Shown here: positions 34,838 through 44,559 of the stretch, piece after piece
How positions within the stretch are numbered: position 1 is the stretch's first letter
Layout of the letters: every line of letters begins with the position of its first letter
Source of the DNA: Omphiscola glabra
Taxonomy: Eukaryota; Mollusca; Gastropoda; Lymnaeidae
Reading direction: 5' to 3'
NCBI GenBank assembly: GCA_964017045.1
Contig: OZ024799.1
Coordinates: 32,444,236-32,508,235, forward strand
DNA length: 64,000 bases
Position numbers and translations under genes: made by a program
The notes under the pieces: generated by a model
What the model was told of the DNA's origin: nothing
Databases searched by the model: none
What the model saw: the letters and a program-made list of their open reading frames with translations, nothing else

Positions 34838-35173
34838 GCGTGCCTAGTGTTAGCGCCAACCTAGGTGGGTTAACTTTTATGCCACGCTACCTTTCTCGAT
34901 AGAAACTCTGCAGATGTCCGAAAATCCCGCCGCTCCATCTAAAGAAAAAATGACACCTGGGAAGACCAAATGTTCGCCCCCCCCCACTTCTGCGTCACTG
35001 ACGTGAGTCTTTGATGACAGGGGACAAGATTCATTTTTACACCCCCCCCCCCCCGCTAAACTCTGAAACCTATTATTTTCATCCATTAACACTCTGGCCT
35101 ATTAGATGCCCCCGCTAGTCTGGCGCCCGGGGACATATGTCCCATCTGCCACCCCTTAGATACGCCTCTGGCC
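34838..35173 (-). mobile_element. Nested CAGAGGCG/CAGTGACG hAT-type sequence
   Basis: On the minus strand it starts CAGAGGCGTATCTAAGG near 35173 and includes GAATCTTGTCCCCTG, then a second end, CAGTGACGCAGAAGTGG (about 35003). This matches the region 45867-46170 in order, so the nested arrangement predates at least one copying of the host element. Limits are approximate. Confidence 0.6.
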
Positions 35174-35434
35174 ACTGAAAAACTGGCACTGCCCCCCCGA
35201 ACGTCAAAAGTGCCCCCTCGGGGGAAAATTTCTGAAAGAAACACTGCTCCTTCTCATGGCAAGTACAAATGTACAAATTAAGAACAAGGAACATATTAAT
35301 ATTACCAAATGGATGGGTTAAGATATTGATCAAAATAATGTTTCAAAAAGTAAACAAAAATAAGAATTATTTTCATAAAAAAGAAATATTAGAAATCTCA
35401 TGAGAAAATAACTTCAGAAATATTTTATAACAAA

Positions 35435-35435
35435 A

Positions 35436-35483
<48 letters not shown>
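35435..35483. repeat. Poly-A tract, about 48 bp
   Basis: An uninterrupted A-run in segment A with no adjacent retroelement body that I recognise. The segment B counterpart has only short A-runs. Confidence 0.95.
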
Positions 35484-35485
<2 letters not shown>

Positions 35486-36430
35486 ACACAGTATGACTGA
35501 GTATCACCCATGACTTAACGTTACAGTATTGTTAAGAAAATATTTTTAGATAGAAATAAAAGGAATTCGTTAGATAGAAACGTAAGAATAAGAACAGAAG
35601 TGAGGAATGAGTTGGTGTTCTTTCCTTAAGTAAGGGACAAAAAGAGTTTAGTGCACGGTGGATAACTTCGGTGAGGGAATAGTTCTTTTATTACCGAGGT
35701 TTTTAAAAAAAAATTATAATTCTTTCTGTTTTTGTTACTAAACGAAAGAATAGTTACCAGCTATGAAAGTAACTGTGACAGTTTGAGTATTATAATAGCT
35801 TTCGCTTGTTCCTATTACGCCCCTCTCTAACTCCGTGAATGTCCTTTGAGACTGGAAAAAGGGGGGGGGGGGAGTTTTGGGAGAGGAAAAAAAAAGGGGA
35901 TGGGGTGAGGTTCAGGATATTGCTTAGATAGCTTAACTATAGGTTACAAAGAGGGACAATCCATTTTTCTGATACATTTTATCAGTGGGTTGTCTCTCAC
36001 ACACCATTTTCACAAATCTTAATTATTCTGTTCACACGTCGCTTAGTTTGCGATATACATTGAAACCGTACTTGTATCTTAATTATTTCAACATAATTTC
36101 ACGCGAAACGCATTAGTCTAAACAGTTAATTTATTTGTTTCTATAATTATCGTGTTTAGAAAGTCATTTTCCAAAATCATATTGTTTGAAATCTTTTAAG
36201 AATTCCTTATCTTCTACATTGACACAACAATCTTTTTCTGTTTCATTCTTCTTAATCTTATAAGATTGTAATGTTTCTTATTCAAAATAATCCAAAAAAC
36301 AACGTCCCATAAGGGGTGGATTAATGTAAAGGCGGAATAGGTAAGTTTCCCCCCAAAACTCGCAAGTGCTACTAAAATGCTGTACCCAGAAGAAACAAGA
36401 TACACGTCATTCGGAACAGTGAGTGTGAAT

Positions 36431-37397
36431 CAACATGTGAATACAACAGTGCAAGGCGTGGACACTGGCGTGTAATCAACAAGTGAGTACAACAGTGCAA
36501 GGCGTGGACACTGGCGTGTAATCAACAAGTGAGTACAACAGTGCAAGGCGTGGACCCTGGCGTGTAATCAGCAAGTGAGTACAACAGTGCAAGGCGTGGA
36601 CCCTGGCGTGTAATCAACAAGTGAGTACAACAGTGCAAGGCGTGGACCCTGGCGTGTAATCAACAAGTGAGTACAACAGTGCAAGGCGTGGACCCTGGCG
36701 TGTAATCAACAAGTGAGTACAACAGTGCAATGCGTGGACCCTGGCGTGTAATCAGCAAGTGAGTACAACAGTGCAAGGCGTGGACCCTGGCGTGTAATCA
36801 ACAAGTGAGTACAACAGTGCAATGCGTGGACCCTGGCGTGTAATCAGCAACTGAGTACAACAGTGCAATGCGTGGACCCTGGCGTGTAATCAACAAGTGA
36901 GTACAACAGTGCAAGGCGTGGACCCTGGCGTGTAATCAACAAGTGAGTACAACAGTGCAAGGCGTGGACCCTGGCGTGTAATCAGCAAGTGAGTACAACA
37001 GTGCAATGCGTGGACCCTGGCGTGTAATCAACAAGTGAGTACAACAGTGCAAGGCGTGGACCCTGGCGTGTAATCAACAAGTGAGTACAACAGTGCAAGG
37101 CGTGGACCCTGGCGTGTAATCAACAAGTGAGTACAACAGTGCAAGGCGTGGACCCTGGCGTGTAATCAACAAGTGAGTACAACAGTGCAAGGCGTGGACC
37201 CTGGCGTGTAATCAACAAGTGAGTACAACAGTGCAAGGCGTGGACCCTGGCGTGTAATCAACAAGTGAGTACAACAGTGCAAGGCGTGGACCCTGGCGTG
37301 TAATCAACAAGTGAGTACAACAGTGCAAGGCGTGGACCCTGGCGTGTAATCAACAAGTGAGTACAACAGTGCAATGCGTGGACCCTGGCGTGTAACA
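36431..37397. repeat. Minisatellite, 46-bp unit, about 21 copies
   Basis: Near-identical units of CAACAAGTGAGTACAACAGT plus 26 bp (including GCGTGGACCCTGGCGTGTAAT). Limited variants (AAGGCG or AATGCG; CAACAAG or CAGCAAG) recur in scrambled order. It lies where segments A and B stop matching. Confidence 0.97.
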
Positions 37398-37722
37398 AAC
37401 ATCAATGCTTCAATACACTAACTCGTTGTAACGCTAACTTCAAATGACAGTTTGGTTATCGGAACAACGTAACACAGAGGCTTGTCTTATTGTTTAGCCC
37501 ACGAGAAAATCCAAATTCTGTGCCCAAACATTTTTTTTTAAAAGGCGTATCAAACTTTTGATCCATTTTGACAAATAACACTTTATTATAACACTACCAA
37601 AACCTCACTTTTTTAAAACAATGTATCCAGGATCTTTTTGTGAAATTTAAACAAATGATACTTTAAAAAAACAAACACATCACACTTCTTGATATTTGTG
37701 TGGGTGTGTCTGTGTAGATTCA
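37398..37722. other. Unique AT-rich DNA
   Basis: No feature recognised. Confidence 0.5.
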
Positions 37723-38039
37723 CAGGGCCGGCGCTAGGGGATGGCGAAGTGGGCGACCGCCCAAGGCCCCTCGTTTGCTGGGTCCCGCGCGTTGCCGTAG
37801 TATATTCGGAGTTATTAGATAGTCAAATGGCACGAAGGTCAGTCTGGCTCTCATACTATCCCTTCGAGATGAATTTCGGGACGACATCTGGGCGCATGTT
37901 AAGCAGACGAAAGGGGATTTTATACTGTATATAGACCCCTATAACGTGTCTTAATATCCTTTTGGCGGAATATATAAAGTCAACGACCCCGCAAAATTTA
38001 ATTTGCCCAAGGTCCCGCACCCTCCTAGCGCCGGCCCTG
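37723..38039. mobile_element. hAT MITE, CAGGGCCGGCGC family
   Basis: 317 bp, with perfect 16-bp inverted ends CAGGGCCGGCGCTAGG and CCTAGCGCCGGCCCTG. It is flanked on both sides by AGATTCA (7 bp, possibly 8 with one mismatch). The interior has no coding capacity of note; two 81-87 codon frames cross its edges and are not genes. Confidence 0.93.
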
Positions 38040-38159
38040 AGATTCATCAACGCTATTTCAAAAATTAAGCTTCCGCAACAAAGGGGAAAGTGTGGAAAAG
38101 AGGCGGATTCATGCGTCACACAATTTTCTTAGGAACTTTGTCACCACAAAGTATTTTAA

Positions 38160-38275
38160 AAAGTCATTATGAATAGAGTGATAATGGTCTTTCGGGTCTT
38201 TCGCCATTTTGTTGTGACTGTTGACTCACGTTAAAGCATATTAGAGCCATTAAATCTTTTAACCATTCACTCAGG
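38160..38275. repeat. Small direct repeat of 44130-44245
   Basis: Shares TTAAAGCATATTAGAGCC and flanking sequence (TCGCCATTTTGTTGTGAC against TCACCATTTTGCTGTTAC, then CTTTTAACCATTCACT) with a block near 44.2 kb in the same orientation. It is followed by CAGGGCCGCC and CAGGGCCGTGC hAT-like ends (38276-38350). Confidence 0.75.
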
Positions 38276-38350
38276 GCCGCCTTTACAGCAGCGGAAGCCC
38301 TGGGCACAGTATTGCACCGAGGCCCCTAACCCTCAATATACACAGGGCCG

Positions 38351-39079
38351 TGCTAAGAAAGGGTGTGAGGAGGCAATTACTCCTGGTGCCATCATCAGGG
38401 GGCAGCAAAGTCGTCTTAAGATAGGCCCTTAATAGTGAATTAAAGGATACAATGCCATGTACTTCATATAGACACTGGCCTGCAAGATCGCTTTAAGGCT
38501 TGGGCTACACTGGGTCCGTATTTCACCGACATCCAAGACTGGCATACGAGACCGGTCGGTAGAAAAATACGTCGGAAATATTGGCTACCTATGGAAGCGA
38601 TCACATACAAATCTTCACTCTTTATCTTAACAACGGCCTAGACCTCTTATGACTAGTAGTGCAATGTTATTAAGCAAGCAGTTTTTTTGTTGCAAAACAA
38701 ACAAATTAGCTTTAAAATATATTTTTTGTCCAACAAATTACACATTCTAGCTGTAGATACATTTTTTAATAAATCTTCAAAGCCTCTTCGATGAAATTCT
38801 AGAATTAACAATTGAATCGATTGTGACACTATTTTAATTCTATCGATTCGAAGTAGAATGTAGAAAGGCTGTACTACTGCTCACTACAGTCTGTAGAGCC
38901 ATGATCGTGGTTCTTAAGTATTCGACACTAAGAAAGTGTCGGGTTGCGTAAAGAGAATTTCCATGAGACTTAGTAAAATGATACACAATGAAGTACAAAA
39001 TACAACTTTAAAACTTTTTTGTTGTTGTAAATAGGCACAAGATGTTTTAGATATAATATGAATTGCTAGGAGACGCTGT
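38351..39079. other. Unique AT-rich DNA
   Basis: No gene recognised. Confidence 0.5.
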
Positions 39080-40070
39080 TGTCTGTCTGTGTAGATCCCT
39101 ACTACTATCAGGTATGACTTGTCTGTCTGTGTGTGTAGATCCTTACTGCTCTTAAGTATGACTTGTCTGTCTGTGTAGATCCCTACTACTATCAAATATG
39201 ACTTGTCTGTCTGTCTGTGTAGATCCCTACTACTATCAAGTATGACTTGTTTGTCTGTGTAGATCCCTACTACTATCAAGTATGACTTGTCTGTCTGTCT
39301 GTGTAGATTCCTACTACTCGAATATCTCATTAGGAAATGGCGTCAGCGGGCCGTCGAGCTTACGCTCCTAATGCCCTCCCCGGCGCCCACCCGCACCTGC
39401 CAGCCGCCCCGGCGGCAGGCCGTGCGGAAGGGCGTCAGAGACTTCCCCGGACGTGGAGCGTCCCCGCCCGCAACCGCTCGATCGGGTTCGCCGACGGAGA
39501 CCCTCCCCGCCCGGAGACATCTGGTCGACCGAAGCTGTGTTTCAAGCGTTCGTGGTCCACTCTCCTAGGGGCCGGGACGGTAAATTAACGTCCTAATATC
39601 TCCCCCCCACCCGTCCCGGGGAAGCATCGGACGCCCTCTAAGAGGGATTCTACAGTGGGTTTCCACCCCGCAACTAATTTGCGAGATAGCTGGGACGAAA
39701 CGGTTGCCTAGGAGCAGCTTTCTCAGGGCTGCATATTTAGAATCACCGGCTATAGGCTTCCACCACAGCCTATAGCCTCATATCCCTTAACGGCAACTTG
39801 TAATCATGATCCCTACCCTGTGTTTGCCTTTTCTTCCCCCTGCGAAGTATCACAGGTGGCAGCCCTGTAGGAGCCGTTTATTCCAGCAACTACCATGCAT
39901 CAAGTATGACTTGTCTGTCTGTCTGTGTAGATCCCTACTACCATAAAGTATGACTTGTCTGTCTGTGTAATCAAGTATGACTTGTCTGTCTGTGTAGATC
40001 TTTTGTATTATCAAGTATGACTTGTCTGTCTGTCTGTGTAGATTCCTACTACTATTAAGTATGACTTAAG
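39080..40070. repeat. Minisatellite, 40- to 44-bp unit, split by a retroelement
   Basis: Units of TTGTCTGTCTGTGTAGATCC plus CTACTACTATCAAGTATGAC, with an optional extra TGTC. The array runs 39080-39318 and resumes at 39899-40070. The intervening 39319-39899 is the inserted GC-rich retroelement. Confidence 0.95.
39319..39899 (-). mobile_element. GC-rich retroelement, 5'-truncated copy
   Basis: An inverted counterpart of 13984-14575. It begins on the plus strand CGAATATCTCATTAGG and ends CAACTACCATGCAT. It sits cleanly between two parts of one array unit (CTACTACT on the left, ATCAAGTATGAC on the right), so insertion caused little or no target duplication. Overlapping plus-strand frames of 83-93 codons correspond to the minus-strand frames in the other copy and are diverged. 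A small deletion near 39520 shifts frame relative to the first copy. Confidence 0.8.
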
Positions 40071-40245
40071 TATCTTTATCGTATAATTATATTATAAATT
40101 ACAACTTGCTCAAACTGTGGTTGTTGTTTATCTGTGTGCTGTCCCTGCTGTCATAAACATCTTATGTAATATAAATGCTTGCTGAGGTTGTGATTGTGTA
40201 TTTTTTTTATGTATTTGATTGGTGACCTTTGAACATTGTACGAAA

Positions 40246-40355
40246 GTAGCGCGCACACGCACGCACACACACACACACACGCAAGCACGCACGCACACAT
40301 ACACACACACGCACGCACACACACACACGCACAAACACACACAAACATACATCCA
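40246..40355. repeat. (CA)n microsatellite with GC interruptions
   Basis: About 110 bp of ACAC/GCAC dinucleotide repeat. Two minus-strand cysteine/valine frames across it are repeat artefacts. Confidence 0.95.
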
Positions 40356-41271
40356 TACATTTATATATCTACCGGTTTATATATTTAAATAGGTATAATT
40401 TCTAATAATATATTTCCTTATAGTCGTAGTTTCACCAATTTTTTAACGTTTAAAATGATTGCTCTTTAAATGACAGTCCGTTTTCCGATGATAACCCACG
40501 ACATTATCGGCACATTCCAAAATTAATATTATAAGTGCGAATCACAAGTTAGATACTGATTAAAAGGGGAATAACTCATGAAGAAGTTTTACTTCATCCA
40601 GATTATGAATAAAGAAAAAAATATAGTAAGAATTTGCGTTTACAATTAAGTTAGAATAAGATGCTAGAGGGCATCACGCTTCACGCATTATGCTGGCAAC
40701 ATTAATAGTGAATATTTAAATATTTTGGGCAATTTATTTTGTTTTCAAAACGTAAGCAGCAAGACCGTATCTTCAGTTTATGATGTGAGATGTCAAAAAA
40801 CTTGCTTAAATAAAGTTTTCCGATACTCGCATCATTTCATATTTTTTTTGCTGCTAACTTTAGATTTACTTTTCATTATCAATTTGAAAAAAAAAATCCT
40901 TTAATTATTTACTTTGTGGGTGTAGGAGGGACGAGTAAATCAAAGATTTTTACATGTATCAGTCTTGTCAGTCTGTTGGGTATGCCAAACTCTTGCAGAG
41001 TCTACAGTACAGCTGGAACCTATTAAAAGAAAAAACAACAAAACAAATTTAATAATTTTGTTTTAATAATAAAAAAAAAAAAAAGAGTGGTAGCATATTT
41101 TAAAGATGATTTCTTGTTTATCAATCGATTAGTGTCATCGATTGAAAATCAAACACCCGCACAGCAAAGTCTGCAAGCTTTACCGTCTGTAATAGTAATT
41201 GTAATATGTAAATTAGAAACCGATTGAATTTCGGTTTCGGCCGATGAAGATTTAACTTTCGGGGTTTAATT
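40356..41271. other. Unique AT-rich DNA
   Basis: No gene recognised. TTTCGGTTTCGGCCGA at about 41229 recalls the palindromic motif near 58.6 kb. Confidence 0.45.
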
Positions 41272-41325
41272 TCTCCCTTGTGTCATCATGGCATTCTCCC
41301 TTGTGTCATCATGACATTATTATTA
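41272..41325. repeat. 23-bp minisatellite, left remnant
   Basis: Two units of CTCCCTTGTGTCATCATGGC type, separated from the main array at 42357 by about 1 kb of inserted SINE and LINE sequence. Confidence 0.9.
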
Positions 41326-41690
41326 TTTTTTTTTTTTTGCTGGCATCCGTCCGTCACAAGATGACCATGGTATGGAATTCGCAGGACGAAATCCACAAGG
41401 CCTGGGATTATTCTTATAATCATGTGGATGATACAGCTTGGCACCAGTGGCGTCGCAGGAGTTGCCGGAATTTTTCATTGTATCAATGTTATCCGCCTTT
41501 CGGGACTCCATCTCCGGGTTTGAATTCAGAGTTGCCTTCTCTTAGATGAGTTGCCGTCCAAGGTTGACGAGTCCCATCCACCCGGGGTGCCGGTGGTGTT
41601 TTTGCTTGACTGGGCTTTGGCGGGGGATTGAACTCCTGACCATCAGCTTGACATTTGCTCAGTTTAGACCACTCGGCCACCCAGTTGTCT
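41326..41690 (-). mobile_element. tRNA-derived SINE, copy 1
   Basis: On the minus strand the head reads GGTGGCCGAGTGGTCTAAAC (an RNA polymerase III A box, TGGCCGAGTGG) and then, about 40 bp on, GGAGTTCAATCCC (a B box). This resembles a tRNA-Leu or tRNA-Ser type. A conserved body follows and then an A-rich tail (plus-strand T-run at 41327-41339). It shares the body with 59219-59622, for example GGATGATACAG, TTGGCA and GTGGCGTCGCAG (plus strand). Confidence 0.85.
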
Positions 41691-41769
41691 TATTAGTTGT
41701 CTTGTATAGCGCGGTACCCCAGCCTAGAAAAATATTAGAAAAAGAGACACAATCGTGAAAATAAATTTA

Positions 41770-42330
41770 TGTAATAAAGAACAGCTGCATAGAGACAAAA
41801 CAAAAACTAATTTCATATTCACCCCTTTCACACCAGAACTTTTACATGACGAGCCATGGACGGCAGCCAGCAGCATCGTTTATCGGTCAGATGTGGGGAA
41901 TCAGTCGGGGTAGTAGAGTTTAAAGAGATTTGTTTCGAGTGCAGTTTTGAAGGCTGTGATGGTTGAGATATTGCAGATGTGTAGTGGAAGAGAATTCCAT
42001 TGTTTGGGGGCACAGTAAGAGAAAGATCTTTCACCGTATGTTTTTGTGCGAGTCTTAGGGACAGAAAGAATACGATCGTCTGCGGAGGAGCGAAGCTGTC
42101 GAAGGGGTGAATAGACAGAGAGACGTTCGGTTAGATAGGAAGGGCAGGAATTCGAGAAAAAGTTGTGGCAGAGAACAGAGAGCTTATAGTCAATCCGTGC
42201 TTGTACAGGGAGCCAATGAAGTGAATATAGTAGTGGTGTGACGTCATCACGTTTTTTTGCCTTTAGAACCAGCCTAGCTGCTGAGTTTTGAACCTTTTGT
42301 AATTTTTTATGTATATATAAATATAAATAT
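41770..42330 (-). mobile_element. 5'-truncated CR1/L2-like LINE (ORF2 C-terminus)
   Basis: An intact frame encodes about 142 residues of the C-terminal region of a CR1/Jockey-group ORF2, with the stop at 41901-41903. Recognisable motifs in order are KLQKVQNSAARLV, LYSLHWLPVQARIDYK, CPSYLTERLSVY, LRSSADDRILSVPKTRTKTY, GERSFSYCAPKQWNSLP and TAFKTALETNLF. These are hallmark post-RT sequences of the group. The reverse transcriptase and endonuclease are absent, so the copy is 5'-truncated and dead. The open frame with few changes suggests a young insertion. It lies in the 23-bp minisatellite beside the SINE. Confidence 0.92.
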
Positions 42331-42356
42331 GGTGACCATATATAAAATACAATCAC

Positions 42357-43322
42357 TTCCTCCCTGGTGTCAACATGACATCCTCCCTTGTGTCATCATG
42401 ACGTCCTCCTTGGTGTCATCATGACGTTCTCCCTTGTGTCATCATGACGTCCTCCCTTGTGTCATCATGACATCCTCCCTTGTGTCATCATGACATCCTC
42501 CCTTGTGTCATCATGACGTCCTCCCTTGTGTCATCATGACGTCCTCCCTGGTGTCATCATGACGTTCTCCCTTGTGTCATCATGACATCCTCCCTTGTGT
42601 CATCATGACGTCCTCCCTTGTGTCATCATGACGTCCTCCCTGGTGTCAACATGACATCCTCCCTTGTGTCATCATTACGTTCTCCCTTATGTCATCATGA
42701 CGTTCTCCCTTGTGTCATCATGACATTCTCCCTTGTGTCATCATGGCGTTCTTCCTTGTGTCATCATGACGTTCTCCCTTGTGTCATCATGACGTTCTCC
42801 CTTGTGTCATCATGACGTTCTCCCTTGTGTCACCCTGACATTCTCCCTTGTGTCATCATGACGTTCTCCCTTGTGTCATCATGACATTCTCCCTTGTGTC
42901 ACCCTGACATCCTCCCTTGTGTCATCATGACGTTCTCCTTTGTGTCATCATGACATTCTCCCTTGTGTCATCATGACATTCTCCCTTGTGTCACCCTGAC
43001 GTTCTCCCTTGTGTCATCATGACATTCTCCCTTGTGTCATCATGACATTCTCCCTTGTGTCATCATGACATTTTCCCTTGTGTCATCATGACATTCTCCC
43101 TTGTGTCACCCTGACATTCTCCCTTGTGTCATCATGACATTCTCCCTTGTGTCATCATGACATTCTACCTTGTGTCACCCTGACATCCTCCCTTGTGTCA
43201 TCATGACGTTCTCCTTTGTGTCATCATGACATTCTCCCTTGTGTCATCATGACATTCTCCCTTGTGTCACCCTGACATTCTCCCTTGTGTCACCCTGACA
43301 TTCTCCCTTGTGTCATCATGGC
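42357..43322. repeat. Minisatellite, 23-bp unit, about 42 copies
   Basis: Units of CTCCCTTGTGTCATCATGAC plus GTT, ATT or GTC. A variant, GTGTCACCCTGACA, recurs every few units in the right half, hinting at a higher-order period. Confidence 0.96.
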
Positions 43323-43518
43323 ACATAGCAATTTCAGCTGAACGTTTGGTCTGTTCCAGAAATTGTGGTCACACATAAAAAAAAGATTTCATCTCACATA
43401 TCTTTGAATTCCGATGGGTCTTGTCAATGTCAATAGCAGGTTTCCGGTTTGAAGAATCTCATTGTACTTTCAGCCAAGCCCTTGTCATGATGACACATAT
43501 AACGGGTGTACTATATAG

Positions 43519-44040
43519 GCGCCCTTTGTAGCTGCGCGCTCAGATTTAGATAAACTATTTCATTCAGTTAACATTCTCATCAAGGCTTTCAGCCCAGCGA
43601 ATTTTCAGAAAGTCCATGGATTGAAACACAACCCACCGTTGTCTTTAGTATATCCCAGCGCTGATAAATATAGTGTAAACAGCATTTTCAACTCCAAAAA
43701 ATGTCTCAGCAATTCATACAGCTTGGAGCAGCATTTAATCCAAATAATTCAAGAAGTGACATCCACATGTGGAGATGACAGAAAGTCGGTCTTGCTTGAT
43801 AAGAATGGCTCGAACTCATTTAACCTTTCCCGTCATGTTTGCAGCATTGTCATGTCTCTGACCTCGGCAACCAACAAATGGAGTGTTCAGTACTTCAAGA
43901 GTCCTAAGGAAACGTCAGCCACATCAGATCCAGTCTTAGTTGAAAAAAAATCATCGAATGTACAAAATCTCTCGCCCATTTCTAAGTTCTGCCAACACAT
44001 TTTTTTCCCCTGGCATTCGTCCTTTAGCGTCGCAGGATGA
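43519..44040 (+). CDS. Longest non-repetitive open frame, unrecognised
   Basis: An in-frame stop at 43516-43518 is followed by 173 open codons to a TGA at 44038-44040. There is no early ATG in frame (a TTG at 43621 is the nearest alternative start), so if real it is an internal or terminal exon. Composition is protein-like, with segments such as LFHSVNILIKAFSPANFQKV, YSLEQHLIQIIQEVTSTCGD and SRHVCSIVMSLTSATNKW. A potential acceptor, TTGTCTTTAG, lies at 43642-43651. The last 20 codons overlap a SINE-like fragment (CTGGCATTCGTCC, GCGTCGCAGGATG), so the true end may be earlier. No family recognised. It could be an exon of an unknown gene or a retroelement gag piece. Confidence 0.35.
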   Translation, partial: APFVAARSDLDKLFHSVNILIKAFSPANFQKVHGLKHNPPLSLVYPSADKYSVNSIFNSKKCLSNSYSLEQHLIQIIQEVTSTCGDDRKSVLLDKNGSNSFNLSRHVCSIVMSLTSATNKWSVQYFKSPKETSATSDPVLVEKKSSNVQNLSPISKFCQHIFFPWHSSFSVAG

Positions 44041-44049
44041 AATAACAAG

Positions 44050-44345
44050 CGGTTGGATTTTTCCTTCACTCGTAAAATTTTATTATTAGATTGACTGCAC
44101 CTAAGTTCAAAAAAAAAAAATAATGTTGATGCGGATTAGAAAGATAATGGGGGCTTCAGGTCGTTCACCATTTTGCTGTTACCGTTAAATCGTGTTAAAG
44201 CATATTAGAGCCGTAAAGTCTTTTAATCATTCACTTCACGTTACTTAATAACGAGTGCTATAAAGTCTAACACTACGAGCAGCTACGACCTGACACAGCG
44301 TTTTTGTACAGTTGCACTCATGCTTGTTATAGAAGTCACTATGAG
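44050..44345. other. Spacer containing the 38.2-kb direct repeat
   Basis: 44130-44245 matches 38160-38275. There is nothing else. Confidence 0.6.
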
Positions 44346-44349
44346 CATT

Positions 44350-44525
44350 GAACATACATAAAGCTATGAACACTGTATATAAATGTCACTTTGAACACTG
44401 TACATACATGTCACCATGAACACTGTACATACATGTCACCATGAACACTGTACATACATGTCACCATGAACACTGTACATACATGTCATCATGAACAATG
44501 TACACAAATGTCACCATGAACACTG
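44350..44525. repeat. Minisatellite, 25-bp unit, about 7 copies
   Basis: Units of GAACACTGTACATACATGTC plus ACCAT, with degraded edges. Confidence 0.95.
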
Positions 44526-44559
44526 CTTTCTTACTGTAGTTGATTGGGTTAGGAAATTA

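Larger units (their letters stand above)
31974..35246. mobile_element. 3.27-kb hAT element with nested insertions
   Basis: Terminal inverted repeats are CAGTGTTTCTTTCAG at 31974-31988 and CTGAAAGAAACACTG at 35232-35246. The perfect 8-bp target duplication CTCCTTCT flanks it at 31966-31973 and 35247-35254. Segment B has the empty site (single CTTGTTCT, 51426-51433, with matching flanks). Subterminal regions are unusually rich in C and G runs. The interior holds AT-rich decayed sequence, a degenerate LINE (33225-34190, minus) and, near the right end, nested CAGAGGCG-type sequence. No hAT transposase ORF survives, so it is non-autonomous or decayed. Confidence 0.93.
29296..36405 (+). repeat. Duplicated segment A, left part
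   Basis: This segment is colinear with segment B at 49750-55985 in the same orientation. Shared anchors include GCCCCACCCTCTTCTT (29306 and 49769), CATGCCAGTCA with AACATCATTAATGCAAGC (29370 and 49828), GTTGTCACGTGACAG (around 30415/30619 and 50080), ATACATCGGCCT (31957 and 51417), GGGTTAAGATATTGAT (35313 and 54309) and TTTTATCAGTGGGTTGT (35978 and 55681). Differences are mostly insertions: a 30-bp array, two hAT elements and a poly-A run. No gene is recognised inside. Confidence 0.85.

Noticed and set aside
37689..38119. Plus and minus ORFs of 81 and 87 codons
   Set aside because: They straddle the edges of the CAGGGCCGGCGC MITE at 37723-38039.
40128..40360. Cysteine/valine-rich minus-strand ORFs
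   Set aside because: They translate a (CA)n microsatellite.
41671..41683. Functional tRNA gene
   Set aside because: The A and B boxes belong to a SINE head; the acceptor stem and anticodon arm do not form a complete cloverleaf that I can support.
41323..41758. Several 60- to 89-codon ORFs around 41.5 kb
   Set aside because: They lie in a tRNA-derived SINE with clear A and B boxes and an A-rich tail.
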